A stretch of DNA of 64,000 nucleotides from Arthrobacter beigongshangensis (lineage in GTDB: Bacteria > Bacillota > Bacilli > Bacillales_A > Planococcaceae). The notes beneath the pieces are model-generated. The model was not told the origin of the DNA. It searched no databases and worked only from the letters and a program-made list of their open reading frames with translations. How positions within the stretch are numbered: position 1 is the first letter of the stretch; each line of letters opens with the position of its first letter. Both the position numbers and the translations under genes were made by a program. The DNA is taken from the NCBI RefSeq assembly GCF_016820585.1, contig NZ_JADHDX010000008.1, positions 80,061-144,060 of the forward strand. The letters run 5' to 3'. Below, piece after piece: positions 25,306 to 34,215 of this stretch.

Positions 25306-27453
25306 ATGCGCACACTCGCGCGCTTTGTAACAAATGCCCATAAGTACATTATATTTAGCTGGATTGCCATCTTCATTGTGATGACCATTTTCGCCATTAG
25401 GCTTCCTGGATTACTCGCAGGGGACGGCTTCGAAATGAACGGCGAACATGCCGACGTGATAGATATCGTATCTAGTACATTTGATATGCCAGCAGAGACG
25501 ATGTTTGTCGTCTTCGATCATATTTCAGACGATAAAATCCAATCCACACTTCACAATATCGAAAAACTTAATCTAACATCAGCAATTGCTTCGCCGTTAG
25601 ACGATGACACGCAGTATACAGAAGATGTTTCTTATGCACTGCTCCATTTCGATAATCAAGCCGAAAATAAAGCTGACAGCGTGACAGCTATTCGTAAGGA
25701 GATTGGCGATGAAAAAGGCATCACACTTACAGGTGCCTCCGCAATTTCAAAAGATATCAATACAGCCAGTCAACGTGACTTAATGACAGCCGAAGCCATT
25801 GGATTACCGATTGCCATTATCGTCCTACTCTTTGCCTTCGGGACAGTCGTCGCCTCATTCGTACCACTGATCATCGGGATTGTCACCGTTGTAACATCGT
25901 TCGGTGTTCTCACTATTCTTGGCGGACAAATGGATTTATCTATCTTCGTCTTGAATATCATCCCGATGCTCGGACTCGCACTTAGTATCGACTTCGCTCT
26001 GTTGTTCATTAGTCGTTATCGCGAAGAACGTAAAAAAAGCGACCTGCTGGAGGCTATTTCTACTACCATTCGTACAGCAGGTCGCTCGATAATCTTTTCG
26101 GCATTTTGCGTCTTCATCGGACTAGGTGCCATGCTAATTATTCGGGTTGCTATTTTCCAAAACATCGCCCTGGGCGGCATGATTGTTGTCGGAATGGCTG
26201 TTCTTAGCTCCCTGACTCTGCTACCGTCTGTGCTCATAGTACTTGGTGATCGCATTGACAAGTGGCAATTACTCAAACCTAAAACGAACGGCTCGGATAA
26301 TTGGCGTACATTTGCACACCGTGTCATTAAACGACCCGTGACGATTACAATCATAGCCTTTATCCTACTCGGGATCGCTATGATTCCTGTAAAAAATATG
26401 GAGCTGACGATCCCAGGAATCGATGCACTTCCCAAGTCATATGATACGCGTCAAGCTTTCGAATTAATGGATACCACATTCGGTCTAGGTGAGCAATCAT
26501 CCGTCTATGTTATTGCTGAACGCACTAACGGCTGGGAGGATACAGAAGGCCTTCAAGCGATGAAAGCACTTGAGGAACAATTGGAAAAGGATTCACTTGT
26601 CGATAAAGTAACAACCGTTTTCACCGCAAGTGACATCCGTTCAGTCGAACAATGGAAACAAGCCATGCTGGTGCCAGAGATGGCTGCTGGACTCTCTCCC
26701 CTTGTCGAAACATTCGTCGAGGACAAACAGCTTATGATTCCCGTAACACTTGGAGCTGCAGGAGATTCCGACGCAGCCCAACAGTGGGCGCGTGATTGGT
26801 CTGAGAAAGAAACGGCATGGAATCTATCCATTGGTGGACAACCAAAGTTCAATCAGGAAATTTTCGATGAAATATGGGATAAAATTGTCTATGCGCTCAT
26901 TATCATTGTCGTTTCAACGTTCTTCATCTTAATGATTGCTTTCCGATCGATCTTAATTCCGTTAAAGGCCATTTTGATGAATATCGTTGGACTTGCTGCA
27001 ACGTTCGGGATTCTCGTCTACATTTTCCAATATGGGCATTTCGGTATTGAAAGCGGAACAATCGCACTCATCATTCCTGTTCTCGTCTTCAGCCTCGTCT
27101 TTGGGCTGAGCATGGACTATGAAGTGTTCCTCATTTCACGAATGCAGGAGGAGTATGCAAATTCGTTCGACAATGACCGTGCAACCGTCGAAGGGCTCGC
27201 GACGACGAGCAAGATTATTACGTCCGCTGCACTTATCATGATTGTATTGACAGGTGCATTCGCCTTTACAGACGTTCTACCAGTGAAGCAAATCGGAGTT
27301 GGCATCGCCATTGCAGTCGCTATTGACGCAACGATTATTCGCCTCCTGCTTGTACCAAGCTTGATGAAACTATTTGGTAAATGGAATTGGTGGTTACCGT
27401 TTGGAAAAGGGCTGTATCGCTCAGATAATCGACGGTTTGAACAGAAGAAATAA
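25306..27453 (+). CDS. MMPL/RND-type membrane transporter (YdfJ-like)
   Basis: 715 residues in two homologous halves, each with one membrane helix, an extracellular loop (about 45-170 and 375-520) and five further helices. Conserved charged membrane motifs are SIDFALLFISRYREER near 227 and MDYEVFLISRMQEEY near 604. MMPL-family proteins use the proton gradient to export lipids or drugs; the substrate is unknown. AAAGGATGG precedes ATG 25306, while the in-frame ATG at 25297 overlaps that site. Expression probably passes through repeat family A. Confidence 0.88.
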   Translation: MRTLARFVTNAHKYIIFSWIAIFIVMTIFAIRLPGLLAGDGFEMNGEHADVIDIVSSTFDMPAETMFVVFDHISDDKIQSTLHNIEKLNLTSAIASPLDDDTQYTEDVSYALLHFDNQAENKADSVTAIRKEIGDEKGITLTGASAISKDINTASQRDLMTAEAIGLPIAIIVLLFAFGTVVASFVPLIIGIVTVVTSFGVLTILGGQMDLSIFVLNIIPMLGLALSIDFALLFISRYREERKKSDLLEAISTTIRTAGRSIIFSAFCVFIGLGAMLIIRVAIFQNIALGGMIVVGMAVLSSLTLLPSVLIVLGDRIDKWQLLKPKTNGSDNWRTFAHRVIKRPVTITIIAFILLGIAMIPVKNMELTIPGIDALPKSYDTRQAFELMDTTFGLGEQSSVYVIAERTNGWEDTEGLQAMKALEEQLEKDSLVDKVTTVFTASDIRSVEQWKQAMLVPEMAAGLSPLVETFVEDKQLMIPVTLGAAGDSDAAQQWARDWSEKETAWNLSIGGQPKFNQEIFDEIWDKIVYALIIIVVSTFFILMIAFRSILIPLKAILMNIVGLAATFGILVYIFQYGHFGIESGTIALIIPVLVFSLVFGLSMDYEVFLISRMQEEYANSFDNDRATVEGLATTSKIITSAALIMIVLTGAFAFTDVLPVKQIGVGIAIAVAIDATIIRLLLVPSLMKLFGKWNWWLPFGKGLYRSDNRRFEQKK

Positions 27454-27480
27454 CAGCTTACTAACAATCGCTCCATCTAA

Positions 27481-27522
27481 AAATGCACATCAGGCTCATA
27501 GGATCCCTGATGTGCATTTTTT
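27481..27522 (+). terminator. Terminator of the MMPL gene
   Basis: AAATGCACATCAGG pairs with CCTGATGTGCATTT, then TTTT. It stands 27 bases after the stop. Confidence 0.93.
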
Positions 27523-27542
27523 TATGAGTATAATAGAAAATT

Positions 27543-27695
27543 TCACTCCGCCCAAGCCTTCTCTACAAGCACCTCGGCAACTGACTCCATACTATTCGCA
27601 TCTTTTTTAAACGTGGCCTGCATCGCAAAGTAAATAGCTATAATGCCAAGAATAATGAATAGGACGAGCCCGATGGCAAGCTGTTTCCCTTTCAC
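27543..27695 (-). CDS. Small single-pass membrane protein (50 residues)
   Basis: Begins with a GTG that overlaps the TGA stop of the preceding gene (GTGA) and reads MKGKQLAIGLVLFIILGIIA, one membrane helix of about 20 residues, then a charged tail ending in VEKAWAE. The overlap indicates translational coupling to the upstream hypothetical gene. No family recognised. Confidence 0.6.
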   Translation of the reverse strand: MKGKQLAIGLVLFIILGIIAIYFAMQATFKKDANSMESVAEVLVEKAWAE

Positions 27696-28162
27696 TTCGC
27701 ATCACCCGGCACCTGTTTGAACTGCTCTTCCTTCAAATAAGCAACGGCTTCTGCATAATCACCAAAGCTGTCCTCTAAGTTCAAACCATGATATACATTC
27801 CAAGCGCCTAACTCTTCCATTAACACTAACTTTTCTCCTGCCGCATTCGCCCAGTGCTGTTCAACTGCCTGTTCTTCCGCTTCTCCTTGCGACAATGCTG
27901 CGATAGCATCCGCAATTGTTTTACGCAATTCCTCTTCGGATGCCTCACGAATATTAACGAGACCGCGCTCATCCGCGTCATAGCCCGCGATACCCGCTAC
28001 ATAGACAAATCCATTGCCGTTCGGGTGCAAATGCTGAACGACAACCGTTTTGTCATACAAGCTATCCTCATAATGATAGTTAACCCGCTTCATAGACACG
28101 TCTTTTCGTGTTAGCTCCGGGTAAGATTCGATAATGGCTTGCTTCTGTTCAAATGTCAGCAT
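27692..28162 (-). CDS. Hypothetical soluble protein
   Basis: 156 residues beginning MLTFEQKQAIIESYPELTRK; acidic, no signal peptide or membrane helix. It contains NYHYEDSLYDKTVVVQHLHPNG and a C-terminal helical tail. No domain could be named. An in-frame GTG at 28183 would add seven residues; the ATG at 28162 was chosen for its natural N-terminus, with only a weak GAGTG upstream. Coupled to a downstream small membrane protein. Confidence 0.65.
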   Translation of the reverse strand: MLTFEQKQAIIESYPELTRKDVSMKRVNYHYEDSLYDKTVVVQHLHPNGNGFVYVAGIAGYDADERGLVNIREASEEELRKTIADAIAALSQGEAEEQAVEQHWANAAGEKLVLMEELGAWNVYHGLNLEDSFGDYAEAVAYLKEEQFKQVPGDAK

Positions 28163-28206
28163 ATCTATTTCACTCTTTTCCACTCTAATGTCGTTTTAGT
28201 ATACCA

Positions 28207-28305
28207 TTAACGTGTTTTCCACTCCATAAAAATGACGATCAAAACAATAACCGCAATGGCAACTATATAAAACCCGCTTGGTACACTACTCATTCCACCA
28301 AACAT
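28207..28305 (-). CDS. Very small membrane protein (32 residues)
   Basis: Reads MFGGMSSVPSGFYIVAIAVI and continues hydrophobic to a short basic tail (EWKTR): one membrane helix. GAGGGG lies 8 bases before the ATG. It overlaps the 3' end of rlmA by 16 bases, suggesting coupling. Good ribosome site and membrane character support it; no homology known to me. Confidence 0.5.
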   Translation of the reverse strand: MFGGMSSVPSGFYIVAIAVIVLIVIFMEWKTR

Positions 28306-29168
28306 GGACCCGTCCCCTCTCTATTGACTCCAGAAATAATCGTAAAATCAATCGTAATCTCTGGAATGGCCATCTGCAACGCCTCTTCAATCTTGTCCGC
28401 ACTCGCACCCCACGTCAGCGGCGTCATTTGAATAAGTGGTGCAAGAAGTCCATCAGCTAACGGGAATGTATACGTAATTCTCTCTGTGCACACCGCATCA
28501 AAATGCTCGGCAACTCGCGCCACCGGATCTACGTCTTCCTTCTGCTCTTTATCTTCGTAAAAAATAGCTCTCAACTCTTTTAAATAACTACTTTCCGGTA
28601 CCGCTTTAACAAACAGCCCACCCGGTTTTAATAAACGGCTAAATTCTGCATAATTTGCTGGCGATAAAATATTTAAAATTGTATCGAATGTAGCATCTTG
28701 AAACGGACAATTCGCAAGATCTGCGACGCTCCATATCAAACCTGGATACTCTTTAGCAGCAGCCGTGATACCTTCCTTCGCCAAATCTATTCCAACACCC
28801 GTGACGTCCCCAGCAAGTTGATTCATAATCGTCGACAAATGCGATCCTTCTCCGCAGCCGGCATCCAACAAAACAGCATGCTCTTGTTTTTGCACAGTCT
28901 TAATAATTGATTCCAAAACACCATCAAAAAAACCACTCGTCATCACCGTTTTCCTTGCTCCAAACAATGACTGGTCATATTTTGTCATATGCGCTTGTGG
29001 CGCCAAATTCACATACCCATTTTTCGATAAATCGAAGGAGTGGTTATGCGTACAAACAAGCCGTGACATCTCTAACATTGCCATCTTCGCTAAGCAAATC
29101 GGGCATCTAAATAAATCCATATTGCGCTCCATCACCTGTGCATTGATCATTTTTTTCGATAAAGTCAT
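28290..29168 (-). CDS. rlmA: 23S rRNA (guanine-N1)-methyltransferase, RlmA type
   Basis: 292 residues. The N-terminal zinc site comprises CPICLAKM and LVCTHNHSFDLSKNGYVNL (residues about 22-55), followed by a Rossmann methyltransferase with LLDAGCGEGSHLS near 100. This layout is that of RlmA(I/II), which methylate G745 or G748 of 23S rRNA; which position is used cannot be decided. The start is ATG 29168, nine bases after GGAGC, rather than the TTG three codons upstream. Confidence 0.85.
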   Translation of the reverse strand: MTLSKKMINAQVMERNMDLFRCPICLAKMAMLEMSRLVCTHNHSFDLSKNGYVNLAPQAHMTKYDQSLFGARKTVMTSGFFDGVLESIIKTVQKQEHAVLLDAGCGEGSHLSTIMNQLAGDVTGVGIDLAKEGITAAAKEYPGLIWSVADLANCPFQDATFDTILNILSPANYAEFSRLLKPGGLFVKAVPESSYLKELRAIFYEDKEQKEDVDPVARVAEHFDAVCTERITYTFPLADGLLAPLIQMTPLTWGASADKIEEALQMAIPEITIDFTIISGVNREGTGPCLVE

Positions 29169-29339
29169 CGTTTCCAAGCTCCGATCATTTGTTGTTCTAC
29201 CAGTATACCGTTTTTATGCAGGGACTGGAATACAGACAGTATGATTCTCCTGTAGATCAAGTAATTATTTCCAATCATAAGGTTCTCGCTGTATTCATCG
29301 TACATGAGCAGGTTACAATAGCAACAAGGAGGCGATTGT

Positions 29340-30467
29340 ATGAAACGTTTATTCTTTTTTATCCTGTTCATCGCTGCATTGTATCTCGCAAAACCACTTT
29401 GGGAAGAGCCAGTCTCACGCTACGTCGATATTTCCTTCCTTGAACCAGTCGACGAAAAAATAGCTTCCCTTTTGAATAAAGAATCGGTCGATACCGCTAT
29501 TCGCTATATTGCAGACGGTGCTGACAAAGCAGTCTTTTACCTCACTTCGAAATCACAGGAAGTACAAGAAACAATCTCCGAAGTAGAGAAGCCAGAATTA
29601 AAGAAACCAACGACAACGCAACTTTCCATTCATAACATTGAACTAGGCAGTACTGAGGAACAAGTAACAGCCCAGCTCGGTAAACCAAAAAATCGCTCTA
29701 TGAATGAATACGGTTCTGAATGGTTAACGTATCACAACGGCTACCAAAACTTCGTTATGGTTTCATTTGACGAGCAGAAAAAGGTGAGCGCCATTTACAC
29801 AAACGATGATTTGATTTCATCGACTTCCGGCATCAAATACGGTTCTTCCAAAACAGCTGTGCGTGAAATACTTGGTGAGCCTATTAAAGAAATCCGTAAA
29901 GGTTTGAATATCTTTATCCTGCAAGAAAGCGAGGGCTTCGATGTTTTTCAATCAGACGATGCCTATCTCTATGTTTTTTATGATTTACATCAACAAAGCA
30001 AAGTGACCGCCATCCAACTCATCTCCACCGCGTTGGAACAGAAAAAAACCGGCATTTATGCCGGCGGTGATTCGCAACTACAAGATGGTTTTGAGCAGCA
30101 GCTATTCGATTTAACGAATGCCGCACGCGTCCGCCACGGATACTCCATCCTACAATGGGAAGCCAACGTTGCGGAAACGGCGCGCAATCATAGTATTGAT
30201 ATGGCTGACAACGATTATTTTAGTCATCAAAATAAACAGGGAAAATCTCCATTCAATCGGATGGATGAGGACGGCGTGACATATCGCAGCGCAGGTGAGA
30301 ATCTAGCCTACGGTCAATCCAGTAGTATATTCGCACACGAAGGTCTGATGAATTCCGAGGGCCATCGTGAAAATATACTATTAGACAATTATAGCCATCT
30401 CGGAACAGGCGTCGCTTTTAACGAAAAGTTGCAGCCGTACTATACGGAGAATTTTTTACTTAAGTGA
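29340..30467 (+). CDS. ylbC: CAP/SCP-domain protein with CAP-associated domain (YlbC-like)
   Basis: 375 residues. N-terminal membrane segment or uncleaved signal (MKRLFFFILFIAALYLA), a linker, a CAP-associated N-terminal domain with two repeats of an LGxPxx-type beta module (IELGSTEEQVTAQLGKPK near 95, IKYGSSKTAVREILGEP near 165), and a C-terminal CAP domain (about 250-375) with LTNAARVRHG, NHSIDMADNDYFSH and EGHRENILL. The CAP His and Glu residues are present. Secreted or anchored outside; biochemical role unknown. AGGAGG precedes the ATG. Confidence 0.85.
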   Translation: MKRLFFFILFIAALYLAKPLWEEPVSRYVDISFLEPVDEKIASLLNKESVDTAIRYIADGADKAVFYLTSKSQEVQETISEVEKPELKKPTTTQLSIHNIELGSTEEQVTAQLGKPKNRSMNEYGSEWLTYHNGYQNFVMVSFDEQKKVSAIYTNDDLISSTSGIKYGSSKTAVREILGEPIKEIRKGLNIFILQESEGFDVFQSDDAYLYVFYDLHQQSKVTAIQLISTALEQKKTGIYAGGDSQLQDGFEQQLFDLTNAARVRHGYSILQWEANVAETARNHSIDMADNDYFSHQNKQGKSPFNRMDEDGVTYRSAGENLAYGQSSSIFAHEGLMNSEGHRENILLDNYSHLGTGVAFNEKLQPYYTENFLLK

Positions 30468-30515
30468 TTCTGCTGAAAATACCATGAGTAGAAACTGGAC
30501 AGCAGAGTGGAGTCG

Positions 30516-31070
30516 TCATTTATTGACTGCTGCACAAGCTATTCGAACACCTGAATTACCGGACGGATCTGTTTTATAATCATCCGCTTTTTCATGAATA
30601 ACGAGTGCACTGCCGTCACTATCGATAATTGAATTTGTAGCACCCGGCTTCATTGTCAATTCAACGGTTGTCACTTCAGCAGCAACCTTTCCATTGGCAT
30701 CGACTTCAATATTCGGTAAATCGCCTAAATGGAACCCTTTCGGATTGTCAAAGCCATGCTCTTTATGCGTTGGATTGAAGTGGCTGCCTGCTGATGTGAA
30801 ATCGGGTGGCGTACAGACGCCCGTCTCATGAATATGAATGCCCTTCACTCCTGGCGGTAAACCTTCCGCCTGAATACTAATCGTTACACCATCACCAGAT
30901 TCCGTAAAACGGGCTTCGCCTATTTCATTGCCTTCCGTATTGATGATTGGCGTGACAATTGCTTTGGCATTTTCACCACTTACAGCTAACTTTGCATTGC
31001 TACCTTTACCGCAACCACCGACGGCCAACAGTGCGACTAGCATAATCGTTAATACAACCTTTTGATTCAA
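30516..31070 (-). CDS. sodC: Copper/zinc superoxide dismutase-like lipoprotein
   Basis: 184 residues, signal peptide with lipobox LLAVGGC near residue 20. The SOD domain shows GIHIHETGVC (two copper-ligand histidines), GSHFNP, THKEHG and FHLGDL (bridging and zinc ligands), ALVIHEKADDY (last copper His) and SGNSGVRIACAAV. All expected metal ligands appear to be present, whereas some Bacillus SodC-like proteins lack copper ligands, so this one may be active. The TTG start at 31070 has AGGAGG 7 bases upstream. It would detoxify superoxide outside the membrane. Confidence 0.85.
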   Translation of the reverse strand: MNQKVVLTIMLVALLAVGGCGKGSNAKLAVSGENAKAIVTPIINTEGNEIGEARFTESGDGVTISIQAEGLPPGVKGIHIHETGVCTPPDFTSAGSHFNPTHKEHGFDNPKGFHLGDLPNIEVDANGKVAAEVTTVELTMKPGATNSIIDSDGSALVIHEKADDYKTDPSGNSGVRIACAAVNK

Positions 31071-31077
31071 TATAATT

Positions 31078-31105
31078 CCTCCTAAAAATCTTATCTATAA
31101 GGAGG
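31078..31105 (-). promoter_or_regulatory. Hairpin that can mask the sodC ribosome-binding site
   Basis: In the leader mRNA TCCTCCT can pair with AGGAGGA, the Shine-Dalgarno sequence itself, across a loop of about 15 bases. This would block translation when closed. Complementarity is seen; regulation is inferred. Confidence 0.4.
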
Positions 31106-31156
31106 ATGGTCTAACTTCTCATTATTATGTATGACATGCAAAAATCGACAGATGAG

Positions 31157-31200
31157 AAAACCGCTGCCAACTCCAATCTTGTGGAATGAACAGCGGTTTT
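31157..31200 (-). terminator. Terminator of purC
   Basis: AAAACCGCTG pairs with CAGCGGTTTT around a 24-base loop that itself has a small stem; 4 bases after the purC stop. Confidence 0.8.
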
Positions 31201-31204
31201 TCAA

Positions 31205-31888
31205 TTATGCCAGCACTAATTTCTCTAAATCCATCGGCGCAATATAAACGCCGTTTTGGTAAACACGCATATTACCACCAGAAATCTCGTCAATCAGCAT
31301 CACATCACCTGTAACACCGTCGCGTCCGAATTCGAGTTTAATATCATATAACTCAAGACCTTTTGCTGCGAGCTCGTCCTTCACAACGCCGGAAATTTGT
31401 TTCGTTAACGCTTCTAGCGTCGTATATTCTTCAGCCGTCAATAAGCCTAACTGCGCAAGTGCATCCTGTGTAATCGGTGGATCATTGCGATTATCATCCT
31501 TCAGGGTCACTTCAACGAATGCATCCAATGGTTGTCCATCCTCACAATATGCCCCGTATCGACGCAGGAAACTCCCGACAGCACGGTACCGACAAATGAC
31601 TTCAAGGCCTTTGCCGAACATCTTCGCCGACTTCACTGTCATCGTGACTTCTTCTAGATCTGCTGCAACATAATGTGTCGGTATCCCTTTCTCCGCCAGC
31701 TTTTCAAAGAAAAACTTCGTCATCCGAAGCCCTGATTGCCCAGCTCCTTCAATCGTTAAGCCTACCGTGTTCGCACCCGGATCGAAAACGCCATCCTCAC
31801 CTGTTACATCATCTTTGAATTTCAGGAGAACGTGGTTACCCTCCGCTTTATATACATCTTTCGTCTTGCCTTTATACATAAGTTCCAT
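31205..31888 (-). CDS. purC: Phosphoribosylaminoimidazole-succinocarboxamide synthase
   Basis: 227 residues, SAICAR synthetase. It condenses CAIR with aspartate using ATP in purine synthesis. Visible: MYKGKTKDVYKAEGNHVLLKF at the start, EVICRYRAVGSFLRRYG near 97 (normally a VRN(Y/I)xxGS-type motif), KDDNRNDPPI near 130, and KLEFGRDGVTGDVMLIDEISG near 185. The gene stands alone here rather than in a pur operon, and its sequence is divergent from the usual operon copy; it may be a second copy or the only one. Confidence 0.88.
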   Translation of the reverse strand: MELMYKGKTKDVYKAEGNHVLLKFKDDVTGEDGVFDPGANTVGLTIEGAGQSGLRMTKFFFEKLAEKGIPTHYVAADLEEVTMTVKSAKMFGKGLEVICRYRAVGSFLRRYGAYCEDGQPLDAFVEVTLKDDNRNDPPITQDALAQLGLLTAEEYTTLEALTKQISGVVKDELAAKGLELYDIKLEFGRDGVTGDVMLIDEISGGNMRVYQNGVYIAPMDLEKLVLA

Positions 31889-31988
31889 GTGTCTAGTTCC
31901 TTTCTGTATGAAAGTTTAAACGTCCATCTATAGTATACTACAATGTTTTTTATCCTATCATAAAAATTTTTCAAAAACTTTATCGTTC

Positions 31989-32030
31989 TTGATTCATGTC
32001 AAGGTTTTATCCTCCTATCTGGCTTATTCT
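31989..32030 (+). promoter_or_regulatory. FNR-like box and promoter of the metal ATPase operon
   Basis: TTGATTCATGTCAA (31989-32002) matches the FNR consensus TTGAT-N4-ATCAA with one change. A -10-like TATTCT (32025-32030) would put the start near 32037, centring the box at about -41.5, the classic class II activator position. The operon encodes a Crp/Fnr regulator, so feedback control is likely. Sequence and spacing are seen; function is inferred. Confidence 0.6.
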
Positions 32031-32080
32031 AGAGTCAGAAAGAAAATAACAACACAATTAATTACTGGAGGATGAAAATA

Positions 32081-32302
32081 ATGAAAAAAGTCGTATTCGG
32101 TTTAGAACCACTTAGCTGCCCATCTTGTATTAAGAAAATTGAAAGTGCACTTAACAAGCTGAACGGTGTGGATGACGCAAAAGTGTTGTTCCACTCTGGA
32201 AAAGTTCGCGCACAGTTCGACGATAGTGTGATCCAAGCGGATGAATTGAAAAATCTTATCGTCAATCTCGGTTATCCTGTGCTATCACAAAAAGTTTCAT
32301 AA
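32081..32302 (+). CDS. Heavy-metal-associated (HMA) domain protein
   Basis: 73 residues, one ferredoxin-like HMA domain with the metal motif LSCPSCIKKIE (CxxC) near residue 12. The common copper-chaperone motif is GMTCxxC; here the residues before the first Cys differ (PLSC), so the metal may not be copper. GGAGG lies 9 bases before ATG 32081; the ATG at 32072 is too close to it. First gene of an operon with a P1B ATPase and a Crp/Fnr regulator; it probably delivers metal to the ATPase. Confidence 0.8.
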   Translation: MKKVVFGLEPLSCPSCIKKIESALNKLNGVDDAKVLFHSGKVRAQFDDSVIQADELKNLIVNLGYPVLSQKVS

Positions 32303-32316
32303 AAGGAGCGAGTCAC

Positions 32317-34203
32317 ATGACTGCCAAACACACATCCCATATCACCGCAGTTTCTGGTTTGTTGCTTGCCATCGCCATCGGATTGCACTTTACCGGCTTC
32401 CATGATTGGAGGCAGGTGGTGCTCATCCTAGCAACGGTCGTTGCTGGAACCCCTATATTGATAAAAGCGTTTAAAGCGCTACGCATGAAAACCTTCAGCA
32501 TCGAACTACTCGTTACAATCGCAGTGATTGGTGCATTATTCATCGGAGAATATGTTGAGTCCGCAGCCGTCACATTCTTATTCTTATTTGGCGCTTTTCT
32601 TGAAGCACGGACACTGGAAAAAACGCGTTCTTCTTTAAAGGCATTAGTTGACATGGCACCACTTGAAGCGACAGTTATCCGCGGCGGGGAAACGATGACC
32701 ATTTCTGTCGACGATGTCGAGCTAGGTGATCGCGTGATCATCCGCTCTGGCGAAAAAGTAGCCGTTGACGGTCATATCGCCACAGGTACTGCAACTTTGA
32801 ACGAGGCCGCAATTACAGGCGAGTCCGTCCCTGCTTCTAAAACCATTGAAGACCGCGTATTCAGCGGAACCATCGTCGACAACGGCTTCATTGAAGTAAT
32901 CGCGGATCGTGTCGGAGACGATACAACATTCGCACGCATTATTGAACTCGTCGAGGAAGCACAGGAATCCCAATCGAAGACAGAAAAGTTTCTTGACCGC
33001 TTCGCCAATATTTACACGCCAACCATCGTTGTCCTCTCTGTTCTTGTTTTTATTTTTTCACGCAATATTGAAATGACACTGACATTCCTCGTTATCGCTT
33101 GCCCAGGCGCACTCGTTATTTCTGCCCCCGTTTCTATCGTCGCTGGTATCGGGAATGGCGCGCGTAACGGCGTTCTCATTAAGGGTGGCGACATCATGGA
33201 GAAGCTAGCGAAAATTGACACTGTCGTATTCGATAAAACAGGCACACTGACACGAGGACGTCCTGAAGTGACAGACATCCATTCATTTGCGGGAGCTCCA
33301 GACAATTTACTGCAACTTGTCGCAGAGGCTGAAATGATATCCGAACACCATCTCGGCCAAACAATTGTCAAAGAAGCGAAAAGACAAAAGCTTTCATTCA
33401 TCAATGAACCCCAAGATGCCGAAGTCATTAAAGGGAAGGGAATTCGTGCCCGCGTTGACGGTAAATTATTAGCCATCGGGAATCGCAAGCTAATGGCAGC
33501 CGAAGGGATTTCAATCGAAGAAGCCGTCGAAGCATATGCAATACGACGTGAAAAAGCAGGCAGCACAGCCATCTTCGCAAGTGTGGACGGGACAGTAGCA
33601 GGTATTCTTTCCATCGCAGATAGAATTCGACCTGAAGCTAAACAGGCAATCCAGCAATTACGTGCAAGCGGCGTGAAAAAAATCATTATGCTTACAGGCG
33701 ATAACCGGCATACTGCGGAACTTGTCGGTGCACAGCTTGGCCTAGATGAAGTACATGCAGAACTACTTCCGGAAGATAAAGTAACCATGATCCAAATGTT
33801 AAAGGATGCCGGTCACAAAGTAGCAATGGCCGGGGATGGCATCAATGACGCACCCGCCATCGCGACTGCCGATATCGGACTTGCAATGGGCGAAGGCGGC
33901 ACAGACATTTCCATGGAAACGGCCGATGTCGTATTAATGGCAGACCGATTAGATCAGTTCTCCCATGCCTACTCACTCGCCAAAGCAACTGTCCTCAATA
34001 TGAAACAAAATACATTTTTCGCAGTTGGCACAGTCGTTTTATTACTAGCCGGCGTATTACTCGGAAAAGTTTTTCTCGCATCCGGCATGCTCATCCATGA
34101 ATTGAGCGTACTAATCGTTATCCTCAACGCGGTCCGATTAATTCGGTATACTAAAGGAAAGAAAGAAGTAACGGTAGCTGAAGCGAAATTACTAACAGAG
34201 TGA
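32317..34203 (+). CDS. Heavy-metal P1B-type ATPase with CPG motif
   Basis: 628 residues. P-type landmarks: TGES at 167-170, DKTGT at 306-310, and GDGINDAPA near 505. The transmembrane metal site in helix 6 reads ACPGALVISAPVS (residues 261-273): CPG instead of the usual CPC, CPH, SPC or TPC. The last membrane region has HELSVLIVILNAVRL. No N-terminal metal-binding domain is fused; the preceding gene supplies one. It probably exports a transition metal; which one cannot be assigned with this motif. GGAGCGAG precedes the ATG. Confidence 0.88.
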   Translation: MTAKHTSHITAVSGLLLAIAIGLHFTGFHDWRQVVLILATVVAGTPILIKAFKALRMKTFSIELLVTIAVIGALFIGEYVESAAVTFLFLFGAFLEARTLEKTRSSLKALVDMAPLEATVIRGGETMTISVDDVELGDRVIIRSGEKVAVDGHIATGTATLNEAAITGESVPASKTIEDRVFSGTIVDNGFIEVIADRVGDDTTFARIIELVEEAQESQSKTEKFLDRFANIYTPTIVVLSVLVFIFSRNIEMTLTFLVIACPGALVISAPVSIVAGIGNGARNGVLIKGGDIMEKLAKIDTVVFDKTGTLTRGRPEVTDIHSFAGAPDNLLQLVAEAEMISEHHLGQTIVKEAKRQKLSFINEPQDAEVIKGKGIRARVDGKLLAIGNRKLMAAEGISIEEAVEAYAIRREKAGSTAIFASVDGTVAGILSIADRIRPEAKQAIQQLRASGVKKIIMLTGDNRHTAELVGAQLGLDEVHAELLPEDKVTMIQMLKDAGHKVAMAGDGINDAPAIATADIGLAMGEGGTDISMETADVVLMADRLDQFSHAYSLAKATVLNMKQNTFFAVGTVVLLLAGVLLGKVFLASGMLIHELSVLIVILNAVRLIRYTKGKKEVTVAEAKLLTE

Positions 34204-34215
34204 GGTGGATACGAA

